64,000 nt of DNA from the NCBI GenBank assembly GCA_964405755.1, contig CAYOPF010000001.1:1-64000 (forward strand), read 5' to 3'. The DNA is from GWF2-33-9 sp964405755 (GTDB taxonomy: Bacteria; Bacteroidota; Ignavibacteria; Kapaibacteriales; UBA2268). Position numbers and translations under genes: made by a program. The first letter of the stretch is position 1. Each line of letters opens with the position of its first letter. Under the pieces are notes generated by a model. It had not been told where the DNA came from, ran no database searches, and worked only from the letters and a program-made list of their open reading frames with translations. Shown one piece after another: positions 1 through 7,886 of this stretch.

Positions 1-1258
1 TATGTTGGTTGGACCATGTTGCTTCCCCATGATCACCGGCATAATAATCCGATGCATCTTTTACATTCCAATTTTCTTCAGGGAAAAAAATTATATCAGG
101 ACTAATAGCTGAAGCAAATGTAGAAGCAAAATAGCGATAACAGGAATCAAGTTCCTGATTAATAATAGATGTAGGATAATAGCGGTAATTACCTTTCAAA
201 TCTTTAACTTTATAATAAATAGCTTTTATGCCATTAATATTTAGGGCTGTTATCTTATCAGCTGCTTCCTTTGATTTCAATGGATCGGCAAGGTGAAATT
301 CAGTCCGGGCAACCCTTTCCATTCCATATTGAGTATAAATAGTTTGCAATAAAGTTTCATCAATGGTATTTTTATTTTCAGACATACCACGATCTGATGT
401 TACAATAAATACAGTGCTATCGTAGATTCCAGCCTTTTTATAGACATCTATTAAGCGACCAATCTGTAAATCTGCATTAGCAACGATTAAAGCCATTGAA
501 TCCTTATCCGACATTCCACCGGTGATATGTCCATAGTTATCTGTTAAAGCTAAATTAATCAGCATAATTTCTGGTTTATACTTATTAAACATTTGCAATG
601 CGACATCTACTGTCCAAGTATCAGCATCCCAAGCATTTTGTACAACCGGCCTCAGATTTTTATTATATAAAATATCATTTGAAGGCAACAAACCGTTTAC
701 TCCTGTTAAAACCAATGTATCGCCCGGGTATGGACCATATTTTTGTTTAGGATTATACATACAATATAAAATGAAATCTGCTGTATCCGCTCCAAATGCA
801 GATGCAGCATACCATTTCTCAGAACTTAATGATGCAATTTTAGAATTCGGATATTTTTCTTTGTAAATTGAGTTCAAACTCGAACAATTAGAATTTTTAA
901 TGATTTTGATTAAAAAAACACCGTTTTTTACATCTTGCCATGCAGTTGGTCTTATTATCTTTTTTGTTGAACTGTCTTTCCAGCTAAAGCCTATTATTCC
1001 GGTATTTTTAGGGAAACAGCCCGTTGACATTGAGGCATGTCCCGGAGGTGTATCATTTCTAAGTTGTCCAACCCAAGCTTCTTTATATGTTGTTCCTTCC
1101 GATTGAAGTTTCTTAATATAAGAAATATTCGAAAAATCAAGATATTCCGGACGGCATCCGTCAATGCAAACAAGTACAAGATATTTTGCTTTATTTTCAT
1201 TTTGAGCTAAAGCTGTGATATTTAAAATCACAAAAAGTATTAGTATTATTCTTTTCAT
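1..1258 (-). CDS. Secreted alkaline-phosphatase-superfamily phosphodiesterase/pyrophosphatase (partial)
   Basis: The protein reads off the left edge of the window, so its C-terminus is missing. It begins with a Sec signal peptide (MKRIILILFVILNITALAQ). The order of motifs matches the type I phosphodiesterase/nucleotide pyrophosphatase branch of the alkaline phosphatase superfamily: an early metal Asp in CIDGCRPEY, a nucleophile region NDTPPGHASMSTG, a TDNYGH metal motif and a late GDHGEATW motif near the window edge. The position where the family normally has SDHG reads TSDRGMSE, so a metal-binding His appears as Arg. The likely role is hydrolysis of phosphate mono- or diesters in the periplasm or outside the cell. 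The start codon overlaps the stop of the upstream gene (ATGA, 1255-1258), so the two are probably co-translated. Confidence 0.8.
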   Translation of the reverse strand, partial: MKRIILILFVILNITALAQNENKAKYLVLVCIDGCRPEYLDFSNISYIKKLQSEGTTYKEAWVGQLRNDTPPGHASMSTGCFPKNTGIIGFSWKDSSTKKIIRPTAWQDVKNGVFLIKIIKNSNCSSLNSIYKEKYPNSKIASLSSEKWYAASAFGADTADFILYCMYNPKQKYGPYPGDTLVLTGVNGLLPSNDILYNKNLRPVVQNAWDADTWTVDVALQMFNKYKPEIMLINLALTDNYGHITGGMSDKDSMALIVANADLQIGRLIDVYKKAGIYDSTVFIVTSDRGMSENKNTIDETLLQTIYTQYGMERVARTEFHLADPLKSKEAADKITALNINGIKAIYYKVKDLKGNYRYYPTSIINQELDSCYRYFASTFASAISPDIIFFPEENWNVKDASDYYAGDHGEATWSNQH

Positions 1259-1342
1259 CTTGCCACCACAAATTTTTCAAAAATATTACCAATTTTAATA
1301 AAATATAAGCCTACTGGCAAATGCGAAATATCAATCCGTTTG

Positions 1343-1375
1343 AGATGTGCCACATCTGCGAGATGTGGCACATCT
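1343..1375. repeat. Family-alpha palindrome inside T9SS tail, loop site 2
   Basis: A perfect 15-bp inverted repeat (AGATGTGCCACATCT / AGATGTGGCACATCT) flanks a 3-base loop. In the host gene it lies between the strands reading IKIYNTFGEMVMD and RIDISHLP. It is translated in frame as roughly TDVPHLADVAHL. The same family occurs at 6834-6866 and 8051-8083, but there at the other loop of the tail. Confidence 0.85.
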
Positions 1376-1428
1376 GTCAAATCCATTACCATTTCGCCAA
1401 AAGTGTTGTAGATTTTAATTTCTTCCAA

Positions 1429-1459
1429 CCCCCCCCCGACCCCCTCTTGATAGAGGGGG
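1429..1459. repeat. Family-beta C/G-rich palindrome inside T9SS tail, loop site 1
   Basis: An 8-bp inverted repeat (CCCCCTCT, loop TGAT, AGAGGGGG; 1440-1459) is followed on the coding strand by a G9 run (1429-1437). It sits between NPASDYIEI and EIKIYNTFGE of the tail and would be translated as SPSIKRGSGGG. The G9 run is where the reading frame is lost in the sequence as given. Similar C/G-rich hairpins occur at 4132-4166, 6756-6790 and 7971-8005. Confidence 0.75.
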
Positions 1460-4044
1460 AGACGATTTCGATATAATCCGAAGCGGGATTTGGATGTACA
1501 ATCAATTTATCATCATTGGCTACATACTCATCAACATAAGTACCACCCGTAATCACTCCCTTATATATCCAGCTTGTATTATTTGATGTATCTTTTGCAG
1601 CATCATAACCTCCAAAATAGTAAGTATTTGGTTCCACGAGGAAAGGGGATTTGCAGATTGTACTGCATGCTCTAAAACTTTGATTTTTTGATAGTGGATT
1701 TTTGTCATCAAAAATATCGCCATATTTATAAGTTCATCCTTGTATCTTACTAGGAAATGAGCTCCGTTGTATGGATGTTCTTTGGAAAAATCTGGATGTG
1801 TTACCCATAAGCTTTGCCACCAGACTTGCTCGCCATCTATTGTATCCGGTACAAAGTTATTATAAGCTGATAGAGCAGGACCTTTAAAAGGAGAATCCCA
1901 TTGTGAAGCAAAGAAATCCTTAATTTTAAGCTCTGTATATACTGTGTGATTATTAAATGGTTCAATCACTTCAACAATACCGGGGAAAGCACGAGTGCCT
2001 AATATTAGTTCATTTTTACTGCCCTTTGGATCCGGAATGCAGGTTACGCCTCGCATAATATTAGTCTCGTCGCCTCCGCTGGCGCTTAGTATGTAGGGCC
2101 AAGTATAAACAAGCTCCCAGGAAGGATTCGTTCCGTCTATTCTGCGGAAAAGCCCACCAATAGTATCACCTGCAACAATATCTACTCCTGCAGATGCATA
2201 TAAATCGCCGTTACATTCACACATAGCCATAACTCTGCCCATACCCCGTAATTCTCTGGTTGAATCTATCTCGAGCCAGCCATTTTTATCGGGATTATAT
2301 TGAGCTTTAATAATATCTCCGTCTGACATCCCTCCAAAAAGATATTGCTTTCCGGTTACTTTGTCTATATGCATTGCAAACGAACGTATTCCTGTACTTC
2401 CTTTAGTAACTGTAAACCCAGTATTTTTTATCCATATTTCATTCTCATCATCCCGCACCCAATATTCATTTCTCTCGGTCTGTCAATTGAAATATCTCCT
2501 GCTCCGCAAACCAATAGATTAATTGGCGGATTAAGTATTTTTCCTTTATTATCTTTATTAAAATAAACAGATACAACTGCTTCTGTTCTCATACTTCTGA
2601 ATCCTAAAGATGTATTAACTACCCAGGGTGAATTATAACTGTCTTTTCTTAGAATTTGAGAACCTTCATTTTCAGGAGTTAATTGCCAGGGGTAATCCAT
2701 CCAGTTTCCCATACCAGCAAAGAGTTTACCTTTATGCTGAATAATTGTCATTGTTTCTGTACTGCCGAGGTATCTGTCGTTATTATCATATGTTCCAGGA
2801 AAGTAATCTTTAGAAAAAATCATTTCCCTGAATGGAGATTTAGGGTAAGTATTAGATTCATCTCCTAAGCCTGTAGCACATTTATGAATAACTTTAATAC
2901 CCTTTCGAGTTTCTGTGTAATAAATGACAGGCTCCTTTGTGGTATAAAATACTTCAGGGTCTGTTCTGTTTGCCGCTGATTGTTCGCTTATCATTCTCGA
3001 AAAACGCAAATTTCTGTCGAAACCAACTATCCAGACCTGGTCATATAAAGATTTTGGCTGCTCTGGTCTTTGTCTTGCTACCAGGAATAAATAAGTGCTC
3101 CCGTTCCACCAGAATGGCTCGGGAGAGAAGATTTCTTTTCTGTCTGTTGGAACTATGATTGAATCAATCTTTTGCCATTTATTCTGAATTTTGACAAATA
3201 TTGAAATCTGATCCTGTTCAGTTTTCTTTTCAACACACCATAAAGCATAAATATTGTTATATTCCGGTAATGGAACAATCCATGCCTGGTCTATTTTTTC
3301 AGTAAAGGTGGCAACTTTATTATAAGTATTTGTAATTACATCGAAATAACCAACTTCGTAAGGGGCTTGCTTTTCCTGTGAAAGACTTATAGCATACATT
3401 CCTTTAATCCATCTTCCGCCCTGCATATCACTAGGAATAATTTCAGTAGTATCGCTCGTATTTCTGAGCCTCATTCCTGTTGGTTTCATTGTTTGAATAT
3501 CATAAGAAGCGTAGGTGATGCCATCCTTTTGATAAGTATTATCGTAGGAACCAAAGAACGGTATCCTTCCATAACTATTTGACAATGGCTTGGCTACCCA
3601 ATTATTTCCGACAAGGCTGGCAGTTCCGATTTGAATAATTTTATCATCAACCGAATCAGGATAAATGATTACAGAACCGTTTTTACTCATTGCCCATTCA
3701 GGAACATTTGCGACTAACTGCATTCCTAGAAAAGAGGGGGTGGAATCAATCAGAATTCCTCGCCCATTTTTAGGAATGAAATCCCCTGTTTTTTTGTCAA
3801 TCTTCCCAATCCAAACTCCATTTCTGTCAGCCCAGCAATAATGGTTACCAATCCAATCGATTTCAGGATCTTGGAAGGATGATGTTGTATCAGAGATAAT
3901 AACATCCTCAATGTCAAATTTTTGAGCATTCAAGCTTATGAAAGATAATAAAAATAGGAGTATCGAAATATTCTTCATTCTAACCTCAAAATTATTAATA
4001 TTTTACTAATGTTAGACAAAAAAAACAATAAAGACGTTTAATTA

Positions 4045-4285
4045 TTATCTCACTACCATAAATTTTTCTAAGTAATTTCCAAAATTAATAAAATAAATTC
4101 CAACTGGCAAATGCGAAATGTCAATTCTTAGCCCCTCGCCTGTTAGGAGAGGGGGTTGGGGTGAGGTCAAATACACATTCACCGAAGGTATTGTAGATTT
4201 TGATATCCTCCCCCTGTGTCCCCCTCAAAGAGGTGGAATTTATATTAATATACTCTTAAGTGGGATTTGGGGAAATTGAAATTTA
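4045..4285 (-). pseudogene. Orphan, decayed T9SS sorting tail
   Basis: On the minus strand this stretch still spells a Por-type tail: SPNPT, a stop where a Ser/Asp codon is expected, EYININ, DIKIYNTFGECVF, a frame change, then RIDISHLPVGIYFINFG and LEKFMVVR before TAA at 4045-4047. No coding body is attached upstream. The next 350 bases are AT-rich and empty. Both loop sites hold family-beta C/G-rich palindromes. It looks like the remnant of a deleted secreted-protein gene, or a tail that was copied without its gene. Confidence 0.75.
4132..4166. repeat. Family-beta palindrome in the orphan tail, loop site 2
   Basis: A CCCCTC...GAGAGGGG imperfect hairpin is followed by GGTTGGGGTGAGG. A second copy, more degenerate, lies at 4207-4236 at loop site 1 of the same remnant. 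It resembles the CCCCTCTCC...GGAGAGGGGTTGGGGTGAGG repeats recalled from other genomes of this group. That comparison is from memory. Confidence 0.65.
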
Positions 4286-4596
4286 GGAAACAATCATCAG
4301 TAAATTATTTATTAGAATTAATACAAAAAGTTACAAGTATAACTATTCATAATTACTCTAACTTAAATATGGAAACTATTTTTCCCCACCAAAATTTGAG
4401 AACTTAAATATATTATCAAAAAATTAATTAAAATGATCATTATAATTAATTATTGTTAATAATTATATTTATAAATAAATGTAAATATATTTATTTAATG
4501 TAAGTTAATTCACAAATCATGAAATTTACTTATATCAAAAAATTATTTTTAACTAATATTTAATACAGTCTTAAAATCTCCTTAATATAACATAGT
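4286..4596. other. AT-rich region without genes
   Basis: This is very AT-rich sequence with short low-complexity inverted repeats such as AATTATT-GTT-AATAATT (4448-4464). No open frame, RNA gene or GC-rich hairpin was recognised. It probably serves as the upstream region of the PHP gene at 4645. Confidence 0.5.
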
Positions 4597-4604
4597 TAAT
4601 TTTG
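4597..4604 (+). promoter_or_regulatory. TAATTTTG (-7-like element) upstream of the PHP gene
   Basis: An exact TAATTTTG ends 40 bases before the ATG at 4645. It fits the TAnnTTTG -7 element described for the Bacteroidota primary sigma factor. No clear -33 TTTG is visible at the expected spacing. Confidence 0.35.
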
Positions 4605-4644
4605 TCTTGCATTTTTTTTTAATTATAAACATTTTAGGTAAAAA

Positions 4645-6561
4645 ATGATTAATTCATTACAAATCAACAAATTAAAACAAAACATAACTTTTTTTATAGT
4701 TATAGTATTCAGTTTTGTCACATTGAATGCACAGAATCCTGGTTGGGTTTCGTGTGATTTTCACCAACATACTACGTTTTCTGATGGTTCATATAGTATT
4801 CTCTATATGATGCAAAAAAATGCTCAATACGGTCTATCGTGGTGTGCAAATAGTGAGCACGGCGGCGGCTTCAACAGAAACGGACTATATTCGGGTTACG
4901 ACATTTACAATGGCAAGGATGCTTCATGAAATCTACTGACTTTAACAACTTATTGGGATACATACTCATCTGGTGTACCTATCGGAAATGGAACGAGTGC
5001 AAAAAATCCAATTATGTGGAGATGGCAGAGTTTAAAAGATTTCTCCTATCCAGCAGTGCAATTAGCAAGAAAAATGTATCCAAGCAAAATCATCTTTCAA
5101 AGTTTTGAATGGAACGTTCCTGGTCATGAACATTGCAGCATGGGGTGCTTTCCAGAACAATTTCAAGCAAACGATAATTGCAATGCATTAGTGGAGTTCG
5201 AATTTAGATTTGATGCTAGCGACAAAGATACTATTGGTGGTCAGTCCCAAGGTTGGCAAGGTAAGAATTTTGTAAATAATCATGCTAAAGCAATCCAAGC
5301 TGTGCAATGGTTACAAACAAATTACAAGAATAAAAGCTATGCTATAATTGCTCACCCCGAAAGAAAGCAACCAGGAAAAGGCGGATATACAATTGCTGAT
5401 TTTAGAGATTTAAATACAGCAGCACCCGATGTTTGCTTTGGTTTCGAAAGTGTTCCTGGCCACCAAAAAGATGTCACTCGTGGTGGTTATACAAATACAG
5501 CAGTAGGTAGTGGTACTTATGGAGGTTCGGGTATATTTTCGGCAAAGATTGGTGGTTTATGGGATGCAATGCTTTCGGAAGGAAGTAACTTTTGGATATT
5601 TTCAAGTTCTGATTGCCACGACACAACTGATGCAACAGGTGGTGATTTCTTTCCAGGTGAGTACCAAAAAACCTATACATACGTAAACAATACAAAATCT
5701 CCACAAGAAATTTTTAACGGAATGAAATCCGGCAATGTTTGGGTTGTTACTGGCGATTTAATAGATTCATTGTATTTCAACATTGAAAATACTTCAATGG
5801 GTGGCACTGCTTTGGTTACTGGCGATAAGGTTAATGTTACCATTAAGATCCATGAACCAAGTACCCCTAACAACAATGTTTGGAGCTCCTACAACAGACC
5901 TAAAGTTGATCATTTAGATATAATTGCTGGGAAAATTAGTAAAATGATAACTAATACAGAACCATCCTATAATGTTGATTCTGTTTCAACCACCAGTGTA
6001 ATTGCCCGATTTGATGGTGTTGGTGGCGTTAATGATTCCAAAGGAATAGTTAGCCTAAAATGGACCGACAAAGGGAATGGCTGGAAAGAAATGACTATGC
6101 AATTTACGATGACTTACAACATGTATTTCCGCTTGAGAGGAACTAATTTGGGATTAAAGATACCAAATGAAACTGATGCTGCTGGTAATCCGCTATCTGA
6201 TACTTTAATGGGAGGATACGCTACTAATAATTCAATTAAGGTTTTTAATGATGTATGGTTTTATTCTAATCCAATTTTTGTAAAATCTTCTAAGTTTACA
6301 TCGATAATACCTAATAATGACAATAATGATTCAGACAAATATCTTATCAGTCCCAATCCTTCGAATAATTTTATTACAATTAGCAATTTAGATATTGATT
6401 CAAAATTTAATATTTATAATGTCGAAGGAACTACAATATTGGAAGGAGAATTGAAAAGTACCAACAATACCATTAATATCAATAGTTTATCAAGAGGAAT
6501 CTACTTTATTGAACTAAAAAATGAAGAAGGTAGTTATAAATTAAAATTTGTTAAAGAGTAA
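4645..6561 (+). pseudogene. Secreted PHP-domain phosphoesterase with T9SS tail, one in-frame TGA
   Basis: The protein has an N-terminal export signal (IVIVFSFVTLNAQ) and PHP metal motifs: DFHQHTTFSDGS (HxH near residues 40-42), NSEHGGG, IIAHPERK and SSSDCHDTTD. A C-terminal Por-type tail (LISPNPSNNFITI ... FNIYNVEG ... INSLSRGIYFIEL) lacks the palindromic inserts of its neighbours. Codon 95 (4927-4929) is TGA. The frame is open on both sides and reads smoothly across it (KDAS-stop-NLLTLTTYW). A GGA-to-TGA change is the simplest explanation. TGA ends other genes here, so general recoding is unlikely. If restored, the gene is 638 codons. The expected substrate is an extracellular phosphoester, not identified. 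Confidence 0.75.
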
Positions 6562-6616
6562 CTAATCTATATATTTCCTTGACTAAACTTATCTATTACA
6601 CAACAAATAATCAACA

Positions 6617-6642
6617 AAAAGGCAGCTTAATAGCTGCCTTTT
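6617..6642. terminator. Bidirectional intrinsic terminator
   Basis: A stem of GGCAGCT and AGCTGCC with a TAAT loop is extended by A4/T4 pairs on both sides. It lies between the convergent PHP gene (ending 6561) and the minus-strand gene ending at 6669. Confidence 0.8.
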
Positions 6643-6668
6643 CTATTATTTTAGTTTTATAGTAAATC

Positions 6669-7886
6669 TTAGAATTTTACAAGTATCCCCATTTGCTTCC
6701 CTGTACGAAGATAATATATCCCTGCAGGCAAATGGGAAATATCAATTCTTACATTCCCCTTCTTAGAAGGGGTGTCCCCTAGGGACGGGGTATTCATCAC
6801 ACATTCCCCAAAAGTGTTGTAGATTTTTATTTCAGATGTGCTACACTTCAGAAGTGTGGCACATCTCTCCATATATATTTCAATGTAATCCGAAGCGGGG
6901 TTGGGGGAAAATATAGATATGCTGTTATTTTTCTCTGGTATTGAATTAGGTGTATTCTTTGCTTCTCCTGAATTCTTATCCACCATCAGACTCGAAATAT
7001 CAACTGCTTCAAAATCGCTACCTTTAATTTGTCTTAAAGTGTAAAGGTCATCCATATCCCATCTGTCATCTGGCACACCAGACATAAACCATGCTGAACC
7101 ATTATCGGCAAGGATCATCCCATATTTTTTTAGTGCAGTGGCGATAACTTTTGCCTGTGGTGAAAGTTTATCAGTATTAAATGAACTTTTTAGTCTCATA
7201 ACTAATCCCATTGGGGGATAATTCTCATCTGTTATTGACGAAGCATAATGCCTGGCTGGCCACAGGAATTTTCTTTGTGTTTTTGGGACGGTAAACCTAA
7301 TCATGTGATTAATTTCACCAGCTTTCACTTCGTCGAATTTAACTAAACCTGGAAAAATTGGCAAACCTGCAGCATCAGCTGATGTCCATCCATTTGGACG
7401 CAGTTCGTTGGAATTCAAGTTGAAAATCGCTCCCGAGCCAGCACGCCAGCTCTTATCTTCATTTTGATAAGCACTATATAATTCATATAATGTACAATCG
7501 GAAGTATCAATAATCAAGATATGCCTGTCGCCTGTACTTTGATTTCCGCCTTCGATTGGGGGATTATCAGGAATGGGATATCCAAATTTATCACTCTCAT
7601 CCGAATACTCAAAGCTAACCTGTAATTTTTTTTGGCCCGATCCAACAATTACGTAAGGAATTCCGATAGGTGCTCCGTTCCACAATCCAGAACCAAAATC
7701 ATTTCTTAGACTTAGTTCCGCTCCTATAGTGTTTATATAAGCAGATGATTTGGGATGCACAGGTAGCTTATCAACAGGAGTGTTCCAAATATTGTTCTTT
7801 GGAAAAACATTGCAGTTTTTAATCGTTGTCTGCGAAAATGCTAAATTCGTATATAGAATTGCAAAAATTAATATTATCTTTTTCAT
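6669..7886 (-). CDS. Conserved secreted protein of unknown function with T9SS tail
   Basis: The 405-residue protein has a signal peptide (MKKIILIFAILYTNLAFSQ). The body of about 290 residues has strongly patterned motifs: NNIWNTPVDKLPVH, GYPIPDNPPIEGG, DRHILIIDT, GWTSADAAGLPI, FLWPARHYAS and MILADNGSAWFMSG. The body resembles a conserved secreted family in diverse bacteria, but I cannot name it or assign a reaction. The C-terminal Por-type tail carries a family-alpha palindrome (ERCATLLKCSTS) at loop site 1 and a family-beta palindrome (TPSLGDTPSKKGN) at loop site 2, both in frame. Its ATG overlaps the stop of the M4 protease gene (ATGA, 7883-7886), so the two form a translationally coupled pair. 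Confidence 0.8.
   Translation of the reverse strand: MKKIILIFAILYTNLAFSQTTIKNCNVFPKNNIWNTPVDKLPVHPKSSAYINTIGAELSLRNDFGSGLWNGAPIGIPYVIVGSGQKKLQVSFEYSDESDKFGYPIPDNPPIEGGNQSTGDRHILIIDTSDCTLYELYSAYQNEDKSWRAGSGAIFNLNSNELRPNGWTSADAAGLPIFPGLVKFDEVKAGEINHMIRFTVPKTQRKFLWPARHYASSITDENYPPMGLVMRLKSSFNTDKLSPQAKVIATALKKYGMILADNGSAWFMSGVPDDRWDMDDLYTLRQIKGSDFEAVDISSLMVDKNSGEAKNTPNSIPEKNNSISIFSPNPASDYIEIYMERCATLLKCSTSEIKIYNTFGECVMNTPSLGDTPSKKGNVRIDISHLPAGIYYLRTGKQMGILVKF
6756..6790. repeat. Family-beta palindromes, loop site 2 of the 405-residue protein
   Basis: Two adjacent hairpins: CCCCTTCT-T-AGAAGGGG (6756-6772) and GTCCC-CTA-GGGAC (6774-6786), followed by GGGG. They are translated in frame on the minus strand as TPSLGDTPSKKGN. 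The corresponding site in the M4 protease (7971-8005) holds a diverged copy. Confidence 0.75.
6834..6866. repeat. Family-alpha palindrome, loop site 1 of the 405-residue protein
   Basis: 15-base arms (AGATGTGCTACACTT / AAGTGTGGCACATCT, one mismatch) flank a CAG loop. The element is translated in frame on the minus strand as RCATLLKCSTS, between DYIEI and EIKIYNTFGE. Its sequence is identical to the copy at 8051-8083. Confidence 0.85.

Larger units (their letters stand above)
1255..3978 (-). pseudogene. Large secreted protein with T9SS sorting tail, broken by three homopolymer frameshifts
   Basis: A signal peptide (MKNISILLFLLSFISLNAQ) is followed by about 800 residues with repeated short strand-turn segments, suggesting a beta-propeller-like secreted protein. 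The C-terminus is a T9SS Por-type sorting domain (NPASDYIEI ... IKIYNTFGE ... RIDISHLPVGLYFIKIG). Reading requires frame changes at three places: a GGG run (2458-2460), a T5 run (1710-1714) and a G9 run (1429-1437), each as if one base were missing. Restoring one base at each gives 909 codons ending in TGA at 1255. The tail carries two palindromic inserts (see repeats). Catalytic function is not recognised. The lesions may be real inactivation, slippage-based switching, or sequencing errors. Confidence 0.7.

Noticed and set aside
4441..4470. AT inverted repeat as an operator or origin
   Set aside because: Low-complexity AT sequence; such repeats are expected by chance at this composition.
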